From Adlercreutzia agrestimuris (lineage in GTDB: Bacteria > Actinomycetota > Coriobacteriia > Coriobacteriales > Eggerthellaceae), in the NCBI RefSeq assembly GCF_943193125.1, contig NZ_CALPCX010000001.1, forward strand, positions 248,001 through 312,000: 64,000 bases of DNA. Reading direction: 5' to 3'. Under the pieces are notes generated by a model, which had not been told where the DNA came from, did no database searches, and saw only the letters and a list, made by a program, of their open reading frames with translations. How positions within the stretch are numbered: the stretch's first letter is position 1; the number at the start of each line of letters is the position of its first letter. This document shows positions 53,666 through 61,789 of the stretch, piece by piece. A program made the translations under genes and the position numbers.

Positions 53666-55189
53666 TTAGCGGTTACCAAACAATCCACCAGAACCGTTTC
53701 CTTGTTGCTGCTGTTGTTGAGCCGCCTGCTGGGAAGCTTCATCAGAACCCAAAGTAACCTCAACATCACTTACCTCACCGTTGCGGTTCACTTGCAGCAC
53801 AACGGTGTCGCCAGGGTTTTGACCACGAACATCAAGCATGAGATCGTCAGCAGAAGCAACATCGCGATCATCGAACTTCGTTACGATGTCACCAGCCTCA
53901 AGGCCAGCTGCTGCAGCGCCGGAATCCGGGCTAACTGCGGCAATATAAGCGCCAGAGTCAACTGCTAAACCATAGCGCTGCGCAAGTTGCGGAGTAACGG
54001 TTGATAGCGATACACCCAGCTGAGCATGGGTAGGAGTCTTGCCGTCCATAATTTGTTGCGCGATATTAACCGCATAGTTTACCGGGATGGCAAACCCAAC
54101 ACCTGAGTAATTGCCCGAATACGAGGTAATTAGAGTGTTGATGCCAATGAGTGCGCCTTCTGAGTTCACCAATGCGCCGCCCGAGTTGCCCGGGTTAATA
54201 GCAGCATCAGTTTGAATCATGTTGGCATACACCGATGCCTGACCAGTGGCATTACCATATTGATCAGTTGAGGCGGGCATAATTTGAGAACGACTTGTCG
54301 CAGAAACAATACCTGTTGCTACTGATTGCTCTAAGCCAAATGGGCTACCGATTGACATGACCCATTCGCCAATAATAAGGTCGTCGGAGTCTCCGATATC
54401 CATAGGTGTCAAACCACTTGCGTCGCGCGCTTTCACAACAGCCAAGTCAGAACTTGGATCAGTACCCACAACATCGGCTTCGTATTGAACACCTTCAACC
54501 GTTACGGTTACCGCATCCGCTCCTTCAACCACGTGGTTGTTCGTCACAATATAGCCATCTTCAGTTAAAACAACGCCTGAACCTAAAGACGAAGCAACCA
54601 ATTCACCTGAGTCGCTTGATGCACCAAACATGCCCATTCCAGCTGAAGTGTCGGTGTAGACATCAATTGCTACAACAGAAGGCAAGCACTTATGTGCCAC
54701 TTCTTCAGGCAGCGTTTCGGGTTCTTGGGTAATAGTTGCTGAACTGGAGTTATCTTGCGAAATAAGCGGTGATTGCGAGTTGGTAGCGGGCGCATTGCCA
54801 ACGTTTGCCTGCCAAATACCAAAGCAACCAAGACCAACCGCACACGCAACAGCTGCACCTGCAAAACCAAGCCAGAACGTCTTTCCGGTGCCGCTCTTTT
54901 TCTCATGGCTGTGAACATGTTGCGGGTTAACTACTGGAGGAGTTGGTCCCGTAGGAGCCGAGGAATACTGCGGCATGGTCTGATGAGGCAGCGGCGTTGT
55001 GGCGCTTGGTGCCGTCGGAGTAGCAGGCGGAACCGGAGTTGTCGTGTCAGCGGCAGCCGGTGACACCGTTGCGCTTGCATTTTGAACCGAAGCAGCACTT
55101 GTCTGCTCAACGTGCTCAACGTGCTCAGTTCCTTCAGGTTTGGGAGGCTCAGGCGAACCGCCTATTTGAGCATTTTTCATTTCTGTCAT
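53666..55189 (-). CDS. HtrA/DegP-family serine protease, membrane-anchored
   Basis: A protease of about 507 residues. The N-terminus is cytoplasmic and Pro/Thr/Ala-rich, then a helix (TFWLGFAGAAVACAVGLG, about 105-125) anchors it with the protease outside. The trypsin-like domain has NNHVV (His), DPSSDLAVVKA (Asp) and GNSGGAL (Ser), and one PDZ domain occupies about 395-480. A Gln-rich tail ends the protein. I use the ATG at 55187-55189, which has AAGGAG nine bases upstream; the longer frame from 55228 is less supported. Quality control of exported proteins is the expected role. Confidence 0.94.
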   Translation of the reverse strand: MTEMKNAQIGGSPEPPKPEGTEHVEHVEQTSAASVQNASATVSPAAADTTTPVPPATPTAPSATTPLPHQTMPQYSSAPTGPTPPVVNPQHVHSHEKKSGTGKTFWLGFAGAAVACAVGLGCFGIWQANVGNAPATNSQSPLISQDNSSSATITQEPETLPEEVAHKCLPSVVAIDVYTDTSAGMGMFGASSDSGELVASSLGSGVVLTEDGYIVTNNHVVEGADAVTVTVEGVQYEADVVGTDPSSDLAVVKARDASGLTPMDIGDSDDLIIGEWVMSIGSPFGLEQSVATGIVSATSRSQIMPASTDQYGNATGQASVYANMIQTDAAINPGNSGGALVNSEGALIGINTLITSYSGNYSGVGFAIPVNYAVNIAQQIMDGKTPTHAQLGVSLSTVTPQLAQRYGLAVDSGAYIAAVSPDSGAAAAGLEAGDIVTKFDDRDVASADDLMLDVRGQNPGDTVVLQVNRNGEVSDVEVTLGSDEASQQAAQQQQQQGNGSGGLFGNR

Positions 55190-55380
55190 GTATTCACGCT
55201 CCTTATCGTCATAGTGGAGATAAGCCATATTTCAGCCTTCACCACGATTCATAACTCAAGTCATATGGTCAGGTTATCATCCAAAAAATGCGAGAAAATA
55301 ACTCGATGCTGGATTGTCATAGTTGCGTCATGGAAATACACCAACTGGTGTACAAGCTGTAAACAAACGTAGTCGAAAAC

Positions 55381-56223
55381 TCAGTTTGACTTTGTATAAG
55401 CCGCGCGGAAATGAGCGATGTCTTCCTTATACTCTTCCAGCGTTCCATGGGGCTCTTCAATAATGAACGGCACCTGTTTAAGCCATGGATGATTCAACAT
55501 ATGCGCCAGCGCCTCAAAGCCAATTGTTCCCTGACCGATGCGTGCATGCCTTCCTTCGTGCGAGCCTTTGCCGTATTCGCTATCGTTTAAGTGCACTAAA
55601 GCAAGGCGGTCAAGTCCAATTGTTTTGTCGAAGGACTCTAAAACGCCATCCAAATCATTCACGATGTCATAGCCAGCGTTCCATAACGCACACGCATCCA
55701 GACCAACTTTGATGTGATCCGCAAGGCTGATATGAGACACAACTGCTTGAAGTTGCTCAAACGTTGATCCAATTTCGTTGCCTCTGCCTGGTGCGTTCAG
55801 AAGCACCACTGTTGTTGTTTGCGAAGGCGTCAGCGTAGCATTTATGCCATTTGCAAGATCTACAAGCGCATCCTCATCAGACTGATCAGTTGCGCTTCCA
55901 CAGTGCATGGCATACAGCTGATGAGGCGTTTCTTCCATGCGTGCAAGATCCTCGGCAAAAAGCATTCGCGCATAATCGCGCTCTTTTTCGTCGCCGGCTG
56001 CAAGATTCATCGTATAAGAGGCATAGCCAACAATAGGGCGAATATGATGCTTATCTGCGTATTCAATAAAAGCACTCACATCTTGTGGATCAAGCTTTTT
56101 TGCGTGGCCGCCACGAGGGTTACGCGTGAAAAACTGGAGGGTGTTCGCATTAAGTGATTCTGCTTCCAAGGCCATGGCCAGATAGCCCTCTTTTTCTGAC
56201 ATGTGGCATCCAATGGTTAACAT
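55381..56223 (-). CDS. Endonuclease IV-like paralogue with degenerate metal site
   Basis: A 280-residue AP-endonuclease-family (TIM barrel) protein, clearly related to its neighbour downstream on the plus coordinate. Compared with that copy and the canonical nine ligands: His69 is Tyr (GYASYTMN), Glu145 is Leu (VVLLNAPG), His182 is Ala (LDACALW) and Asp229 is Gly (EGRHARIG), whereas His109, Asp179, His216, His231 and Glu261 are kept. A trinuclear zinc site therefore seems impossible, so classic AP-endonuclease activity is unlikely. The frame is intact and the fold motifs well kept, arguing for a changed function over simple decay. Confidence 0.85.
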   Translation of the reverse strand: MLTIGCHMSEKEGYLAMALEAESLNANTLQFFTRNPRGGHAKKLDPQDVSAFIEYADKHHIRPIVGYASYTMNLAAGDEKERDYARMLFAEDLARMEETPHQLYAMHCGSATDQSDEDALVDLANGINATLTPSQTTTVVLLNAPGRGNEIGSTFEQLQAVVSHISLADHIKVGLDACALWNAGYDIVNDLDGVLESFDKTIGLDRLALVHLNDSEYGKGSHEGRHARIGQGTIGFEALAHMLNHPWLKQVPFIIEEPHGTLEEYKEDIAHFRAAYTKSN

Positions 56224-56334
56224 GGCACTTCCTTTCCAAAAGGTTACTGAAAAGGAGTATAAGAGGGCTTATGTCAAACTAAAGAAGGGTGCAAGTTTTA
56301 GTCATTCGTGCGTTAACAAGTTGCAAAGATCCGA

Positions 56335-57183
56335 TTACGAAAGCACAGGTGCATAAGCTGCACGAAGCGCGGCTATCTCCTCGGCATAACCCGATAATTC
56401 ATCCTGAGGTGTTTCCAGGTAAAAGGGTAAATGGGCAAGTTTGGGATGATTAGTAATTGCCGAGAGCGCCTCAAACCCAATATGACCTTCACCAATGCGT
56501 GCATGACGGTCTTTGTGAGAAGCACGCACATTCAAGCTGTCATTGAGATGAATTGCTCGCAGCCTATCAAGTCCAATAATGCGATCAAATTCTTCAAGCA
56601 CGCCGTCAAGGTCTTCAACAATATCGTAGCCGCCATCCCAAATATGGCAGGTATCTAAGCAAACGCCAACATGCTCATCATGATTGACGCGCTCAATAAT
56701 GGCCGCTAGCTCTTCAAAAGTACCGCCAATTTCACTCCCTTTTCCCGCCATGGTCTCCAACAAGAGCGTGGTTGTCATGTCTGGCTTAAGCACTGCATTG
56801 AGAGCTTCAGCAATTTGCTCAATTCCTACTTCAACACCCTGCCCCACGTGCGATCCCGGATGCATGTTATAAAGCTGACCAGGGGTTGCCTCTTCCATGC
56901 GCGCAAGATCATCAGCAAGCGTCATAAGAGCAAACTCGCGCGTTTGCTCTTTGCTTGAAGCAGGATTAAGTGTGTAGGGAGCATGCGCCAAGATACGTTC
57001 AATCCCCGCATCGGCAGCCAAAGCGGCAAAGGCTTCCAGATCATGCGGATCAAGCGCCTTTGCTTTGCCACCACGGGGATTGCGCGTAAAGAATTGAAAA
57101 GTTGTACCACCAAGAGAAGCAGCCTCGCGCGCCATGTTGGCATATCCTTTTGAACAAGAAAGATGACAGCCAATAGTTAACAT
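56335..57183 (-). CDS. nfo: Endonuclease IV
   Basis: A 282-residue AP endonuclease that nicks DNA 5' of abasic sites with three zinc ions. All nine metal ligands are visible: HAPYTLN (His69), NMHPGSH (His109), LLLETMAG (Glu145), CLDTCH (Asp179, His182), HLNDS (His216), DRHARIG (Asp229, His231) and YLETP (Glu261). It begins MLTIGCHLS with the ATG at 57181-57183. The tandem gene immediately downstream is a diverged duplicate. It is 111 bp from that gene. Confidence 0.95.
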   Translation of the reverse strand: MLTIGCHLSCSKGYANMAREAASLGGTTFQFFTRNPRGGKAKALDPHDLEAFAALAADAGIERILAHAPYTLNPASSKEQTREFALMTLADDLARMEEATPGQLYNMHPGSHVGQGVEVGIEQIAEALNAVLKPDMTTTLLLETMAGKGSEIGGTFEELAAIIERVNHDEHVGVCLDTCHIWDGGYDIVEDLDGVLEEFDRIIGLDRLRAIHLNDSLNVRASHKDRHARIGEGHIGFEALSAITNHPKLAHLPFYLETPQDELSGYAEEIAALRAAYAPVLS

Positions 57184-57264
57184 TATGCGCGCGAGCTCCT
57201 TTTCTATCTGTAATATGCGTCGTCACAAAGACGAGTGGAAACAGGACGATGTCTTGTTGAACCT

Positions 57265-57750
57265 TTAAGCTTCTTTGTTTGAAACCAGCAACAAAATGCC
57301 AGAAATAAAATCAAGGAAGATAAGGGTACATACGCCAAATGCAACGGTATTAGCCTTTGTGCCCTTATAAATGCCCCATGAATGCACGGTCATTGGGATC
57401 ATCCATGCCAACGGAAAAATAAGAATGGCACAAGCAACTGTCGTAATAAGATTCAAAATGAAGGCTATCAAACGAAGGGTGCGATCGGTATCAGTCATTG
57501 CATAAACCGTTCCTGCAGTGGTATATACCGGCGCCGAATAAGGTTGCTGCACATAGACCGGCTGCGGGGCTGCTTGTGGTTGCTGATAGGTTTGCTGTGG
57601 GGCTGCCTGCGGTTGGCAAGCATCAGGTTGCCCCTGAGCAGGCGCAGGCGCAGCATACGTGGGTGGCGTATATTGCGCTTGCGGCTGCACAGGCACGACA
57701 GGCTCAGCAGGTTGAGCAGGCTGTGGTGTTTCTTGCGGTTGGTCGGTCAT
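57265..57750 (-). CDS. Pro/Gln-rich two-helix membrane protein
   Basis: A 161-residue protein. The first 75 residues are a low-complexity Pro/Gln/Ala segment with PQAQ, QPQAAPQ and YQQPQ blocks; two hydrophobic segments follow (about 92-112 and 130-155), the last ending KEA. This resembles the DUF4190-type proteins common in actinobacteria, for which no function is established. The start ATG at 57748-57750 has GGAGAAAC in front. It is transcribed in the same direction as nfo, with an 81-bp gap. Confidence 0.7.
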   Translation of the reverse strand: MTDQPQETPQPAQPAEPVVPVQPQAQYTPPTYAAPAPAQGQPDACQPQAAPQQTYQQPQAAPQPVYVQQPYSAPVYTTAGTVYAMTDTDRTLRLIAFILNLITTVACAILIFPLAWMIPMTVHSWGIYKGTKANTVAFGVCTLIFLDFISGILLLVSNKEA

Positions 57751-57923
57751 AAGTTTCTCCTTCTCTTCATAAACAGTGCGCGCATATTATACGGCTTTCT
57801 GTGCAGTTTTACGTGACATCATTCGCAAGCTCACAAGACCTCATATACCTTATAAAAGCGTGAACATACCTCAGCAATCGCCCTAATTACCACTGCTTTA
57901 ATGCGTCATATCCTTGCTGCGCT

Positions 57924-58694
57924 CTACGCCATCAGCGAAACAACAAAAGCTGCAACAACAATGAGCACGCATACCCCCAACGCCATTCCATCAAGCAACC
58001 CAATGGGGTAGTCTTTGTAGCCGCTTTTACGCGTACGCAGGTTGAATCCGCGCACCTCCGCCGCTATAGCGGCGCTGTTTGTTTTGCGAACCGAGCTCAC
58101 CAAAAGCGGCACACAAAGCGGCACCATCAGGCGAATTTTCTTGATAATGTTTGACGTGTCGAATTCCACACCGCGCGCTGTCTGAGCTTCCATAATGGCA
58201 GACATATCGTTCATAAACACCGGGATGAAATGTACCGTTGATGTAAAGGTAAACGCATATTTATAGGGCACATGCAGCTGCTTTACAGCCGAATTAGTAA
58301 TGTCGGTCATCTTTGTCGCATAAAAAACCAAGAAAAGCGGAATAGCGGCGGCCATCAGACGCACCACAACGGTGCATGCTGCCAAAAGAGACCCCGTGCC
58401 AATATAACCCCAAGGAAGCGCTATAAGTTCAACACCATTCGGGGTGGTCAACAGAATCACCAGTGCCAAAATGAGCGAAAACGCAAATACCGCCTTGCAC
58501 AACCCCGCCGTTTCGCGGCCAAAACCACTACTTAAAGCAAGGGTTAATGCTAACGCCAGCATAATTAATAAAAACACGAGATTACTGCACACAAAACAGG
58601 CAATTGCAAACAAAACCGCACACACAAGCTTCACTGAAGGGTTAAGGCGATGCAGGATTGAATTGCCGGGCACATACTCCAAAAACTTCGCCAT
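57924..58694 (-). CDS. ecfT: ECF transporter T component (EcfT)
   Basis: Membrane-embedded energizing subunit, about 256 residues with five or six hydrophobic segments. The two ATPase-coupling motifs are TARGVEFD near the middle and AAEVRGFNLRTR near the C-terminus, matching the Ala-Arg-Ser/Gly motifs of EcfT. The ATG at 58692-58694 follows AAGGAGG and begins one base after the upstream ATPase stop. It is the last gene of an S-A-A'-T operon behind a T-box leader. Confidence 0.93.
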   Translation of the reverse strand: MAKFLEYVPGNSILHRLNPSVKLVCAVLFAIACFVCSNLVFLLIMLALALTLALSSGFGRETAGLCKAVFAFSLILALVILLTTPNGVELIALPWGYIGTGSLLAACTVVVRLMAAAIPLFLVFYATKMTDITNSAVKQLHVPYKYAFTFTSTVHFIPVFMNDMSAIMEAQTARGVEFDTSNIIKKIRLMVPLCVPLLVSSVRKTNSAAIAAEVRGFNLRTRKSGYKDYPIGLLDGMALGVCVLIVVAAFVVSLMA

Positions 58695-58695
58695 T

Positions 58696-59526
58696 TTAGA
58701 AACCTCCTTTTTCAACATCCACCAGCGCACAGACCATCTCGTCTACCGTATTGGCTTGAGCAATTGGCAAAGGAAGCTGAGCGCAATTTTGATTGAGCGC
58801 AAGAGAAATCTCGGTGATTTGTGGAGGCAAAATATGTGCTGCTTTGAGCACCTCACTGTTGCGAAGCACTTCAAAGGTAGGTCCATCAGCAACTACTTGA
58901 CCTGCGGTCATAGCAATTACTCGCTGGGCGAAATCACCCACAACCTCCATGTCATGACAAACCATGACCACTGTTGTGCCACCCTCATTGAGCTGACGCA
59001 CAATACCCATCACTTTTTCACACTCACGATAATCAAGACCCGTCGTTGGTTCATCAAGGATAACAACGGGCGGCTCCATCACAATAATTGATGCCAAAGC
59101 TAACAGTTGTCGTGTTCCACGATTAAGCAAGTAAGGCTCATCATCTGGGTTAAAGCCAAATTGCTCAATAAGAGCATCCACCCGATCAAGCTCAGCTTGC
59201 CCTACCTCACCTTGCACACTGAATCCAAAAAGCAGCTCTTCGCGAACCGTATTGCAACATATTTGGCGATCAGGATTTTGAAACAAAAACCCCATTTTGC
59301 GTGCTAGCTCGCTGGTCTTGAGCTGGGTTGTTGGCATCTTATCTATAAGCACCTCGCCAGCGCTGGGTTTAAGCAAACCGTTTATCAGGCGCATCGTAGT
59401 TGATTTGCCCGCACCATTCGTTCCAACAAATGCTACGAAATCACCGTCGTTGATGGTAAAGCTCACGTCGTGTAAAACGGCAAGGTCATCATCGTATGAG
59501 GCTGTTACCTGAGCAAACTCAATCAT
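58696..59526 (-). CDS. ecfA2: ECF transporter ATPase A' (EcfA)
   Basis: A 276-residue ABC ATPase with GTNGAGKST (Walker A), FQNPDRQICCNTVREELLFG (the ECF-typical Q-loop segment) and VVILDEPTTGLD (Walker B). The ABC signature reads LNRGTRQ in place of LSGGQ, a deviation known in some ECF partners (LSKGERQ-like), so one composite ATP site may be weakened. It is coupled to the first ATPase by a 4-bp overlap and to ecfT by one base. It should form a heterodimer with the other ATPase. Confidence 0.92.
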   Translation of the reverse strand: MIEFAQVTASYDDDLAVLHDVSFTINDGDFVAFVGTNGAGKSTTMRLINGLLKPSAGEVLIDKMPTTQLKTSELARKMGFLFQNPDRQICCNTVREELLFGFSVQGEVGQAELDRVDALIEQFGFNPDDEPYLLNRGTRQLLALASIIVMEPPVVILDEPTTGLDYRECEKVMGIVRQLNEGGTTVVMVCHDMEVVGDFAQRVIAMTAGQVVADGPTFEVLRNSEVLKAAHILPPQITEISLALNQNCAQLPLPIAQANTVDEMVCALVDVEKGGF

Positions 59527-60362
59527 GCCAAAACCTCCATTAAAGCCTCAGTTGCCTGGGCAACATTGCGCACCGCAGGCCCGCTATAGCAGCCACGTTT
59601 TGAAAGCTCATTCATCAGTGTTGTTGAGCGTGGACAGTTAACACCAAGTGCCAAAAGCTCGTCAGAATGCGCGAGCACGTTTTCGGGGCTATCAGCGAAG
59701 CGAATGTGCCCATCGTCAACAATAACGAGCATGTCGGCGTAGTCAGAAAGCAGCGCAATCTTTTGCTCGACAACAACAACGGTTGTGCCATGCTCATGCG
59801 CATAACGGGCAAGCAACTCAAATACTGCTAGCGACGAGGCAGGATCAAGTTCAGCGGTAGGCTCATCAAGCACGAGCACACGAGGATGAAGCGCAATAAC
59901 TGACGCCAACGCCACCTTCTGCTTTTGACCACCTGAAAGACTATCAATGCTACGCTCGCGCAAATCGGCAATTCCCATAGCATCCAGCGCTTCGTCTACC
60001 CGTGCAGGAATTTCACTGCGCGCCACTCCAAAGTTTTCAAGCCCATAGAGGATTTCATCTTCTACAACGGTTGAAACCATCTGCGAGTCAATATCTTGGC
60101 ACACACTCCCCACCAACATTGATATATCAGTCAGGGTGCTTTCTACGGTATCGAGGCCCTCCACAAATACTTCGCCATAAAAATCTCCAGGATAGCAATG
60201 AGGAATGATGCCGTTGATAGCATAGGTAAGCGTTGATTTACCAGAACCAGCAGCTCCGGTAATGCCTACAAATGTTGCATCGGGAATAGTGAGCGAGACA
60301 TTGTAGAGCACCGGTTCAATGCCTTCGCGATACTTGAAACTAAAATTATTGAACTGAATCAT
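59523..60362 (-). CDS. ecfA1: ECF transporter ATPase A (EcfA)
   Basis: A 279-residue ABC ATPase with GAAGSGKST (Walker A), LVGSVCQDIDSQMVSTVVEDE (Q loop), LSGGQKQKVALA (intact signature) and VLVLDEPTAELDP (Walker B). The C-terminal extension follows the ECF pattern. The start is ATG at 60362 with GGAGAAAAG upstream. Together with the second ATPase and EcfT it energises the S component encoded just upstream; because all four are in one T-box-controlled operon the system is likely dedicated to a single substrate. Confidence 0.93.
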   Translation of the reverse strand: MIQFNNFSFKYREGIEPVLYNVSLTIPDATFVGITGAAGSGKSTLTYAINGIIPHCYPGDFYGEVFVEGLDTVESTLTDISMLVGSVCQDIDSQMVSTVVEDEILYGLENFGVARSEIPARVDEALDAMGIADLRERSIDSLSGGQKQKVALASVIALHPRVLVLDEPTAELDPASSLAVFELLARYAHEHGTTVVVVEQKIALLSDYADMLVIVDDGHIRFADSPENVLAHSDELLALGVNCPRSTTLMNELSKRGCYSGPAVRNVAQATEALMEVLA

Positions 60363-60425
60363 ATTGCATCTTTTCTCCGTAGGGCGGTCGCTTCTTGGTA
60401 ATCAACAACACACCAGAGCTGCTCA

Positions 60426-61097
60426 TTATTTCTTGAGAACCTTTTTAAGCGGAATGGCAAGAATCTGTACAAATACACAGTTGAACAGCGCAGTTCCTAA
60501 CACGATAGCTACATACGCTGCCATAGCTACCGCAAAATCACCACCGACTGACACCACATTGATATAGGCCGACAATGCAGCAAACGTAAAACCAGAAATG
60601 CAGGTTGAAACAAACGTGGTCACAAGCGGATTAATATCAAGCTTGCCAATTTTAAGAGGAACGCGAATGAACAAACCACAGGCTAATGCGCCTAAAACCT
60701 CAGACGGTATATTAAGCAGCGGCGTGGCATTCAGCATGGGAATCTGACAGACCAAACCAGCAATGAGACCAATCACTACTGACTGCGCAAGGTTTGGTCG
60801 AATAATGATGATAGCAAGACAATATGCCGCAATAATAAAGTTTGGCTTCATGCCAAACGACGCCAGCAAACTGCCGACAGTAAGCTTAAGTACTGCACCT
60901 GCCGCCAAGAGAACTGCAACTAAAATGAGGTCTTGTACACTCAATTGCTTTGTCGCACGCGTCTGAGCAACGCTCTTTGCAGTGCGTCGCTGACCTGCTA
61001 CTTTACGCGGTTGTTCCGCTACGGTGCGCGGTTTACCAACAATCTCGCGCGGTTTGCCAGCAAGGACTTCGGGTGTATTGGTTGTTTCGGTTGTCAT
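60426..61097 (-). CDS. ECF transporter S component, predicted tryptophan transporter
   Basis: About 223 residues: a basic cytoplasmic N-terminus containing three near-repeats (GKPREIVG, GKPRTVAE, EQPRKVAG), then six hydrophobic segments (QDLILVAVLLAAGAVLKL, then KPNFIIAAYCLAIIIIRPN). The multi-helix small size and operon with two ATPases and EcfT identify an S component. The T-box just upstream reads Trp, so tryptophan or a close precursor is the predicted substrate; this is inference from regulation and not from the protein. The ATG at 61095-61097 has AAAGGA seven bases upstream. Confidence 0.85.
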   Translation of the reverse strand: MTTETTNTPEVLAGKPREIVGKPRTVAEQPRKVAGQRRTAKSVAQTRATKQLSVQDLILVAVLLAAGAVLKLTVGSLLASFGMKPNFIIAAYCLAIIIIRPNLAQSVVIGLIAGLVCQIPMLNATPLLNIPSEVLGALACGLFIRVPLKIGKLDINPLVTTFVSTCISGFTFAALSAYINVVSVGGDFAVAMAAYVAIVLGTALFNCVFVQILAIPLKKVLKK

Positions 61098-61167
61098 GTC
61101 AGGTTCCTTTCTTCCTTTTTCTCTTGACGCGTCTTGCAATTATGCAAGCCAACCAAATCCATTCGCC

Positions 61168-61495
61168 AAATGAAAAAGGCCTGTCCTTTGCGCGAATTAC
61201 CTTCGCATAAAGGACAGGCCTTTCGGTCTGCGGTGCCACCTTTATTGATCTTGCTTTATTACAAGACCCTCTCACGAACATGCCATCACATGTTCTGCCA
61301 TTAACGCAGGCTCACGGTCCAGATACTCGGTTTGTGTTTGAAATAAGCTTGCTGCCTATTTCAAAGTTCAAACCTTTCCCCTTTCCCTCGGCGATCCATT
61401 TACTATCCGGCTTCCTACGGGAATCTCAGCTGCGCCCGCTCTCTGTGAGTGCCCATGATAGCTTGACCTTCGCCTCATCGGTTTAGGTATTTGGT
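61168..61495 (-). ncRNA. T-box leader with tryptophan (UGG) specifier
   Basis: A transcription-attenuation riboswitch read leftward before the ECF operon. Stem I starts with a K-turn (CC-GAU-GA paired with GA-GG), helix GGCGA/UCGCC and helix CUAUC/GAUAG. The specifier loop between them reads UAAA-UGG-A with UGG at 61396-61398 followed by the usual A. The distal loop has AGAGAGC and GCAGCUGAGAU. The T-box AGGUGGCACCGCAG is at 61228-61241; its UGGC pairs with an acceptor end GCCA, and G73 is the tRNA-Trp discriminator. The terminator is at 61173-61223. Confidence 0.9.
61173..61223 (-). terminator. T-box-controlled terminator
   Basis: 15-bp perfect stem AAAGGCCTGTCCTTT (61175-61189) with AAAGGACAGGCCTTT (61209-61223), loop of 19 bases; leftward it is followed by UUUUUCAU. 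It competes with the antiterminator that includes the T-box sequence. Confidence 0.93.
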
Positions 61496-61505
61496 TGTGG
61501 CGCAT

Positions 61506-61533
61506 ACTTTAACATATTGATAAGCATTGGCAA
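61506..61533 (-). promoter_or_regulatory. Promoter-like pair for the T-box leader
   Basis: On the minus strand TTGCCA (61528-61533) and TAAAGT (61506-61511) with a 16-base spacer; start would be near 61499, just ahead of stem I. Confidence 0.4.
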
Positions 61534-61789
61534 GCGTCATTTCACCAACAAACTACCTACGAGATACCCAAGCTCTGCAAGAGGCGCATTTCGTCCAGCG
61601 GTTCACACAAACCCAAGCCTTCGTCAATGCGACGAAATTATGCTGTTGCACAATAATGACTTGCAGGCATGTGCCTACGAGCGTACGCTACGAAGTGAAA
61701 TATGTTTCAAGATGCATTCGTGGGCTTGCTTACGAACTCACCTCAAGGCTCCTTACGGAGTCTTTCTTAGTTATAGCAAAGGATTACGT

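Noticed and set aside
61517..61789. Longer N-terminus for the MFS-CBS protein
   Set aside because: The additional 91 codons show no membrane or domain pattern, and ATG 61790 has AAAGGA before the first MFS helix.
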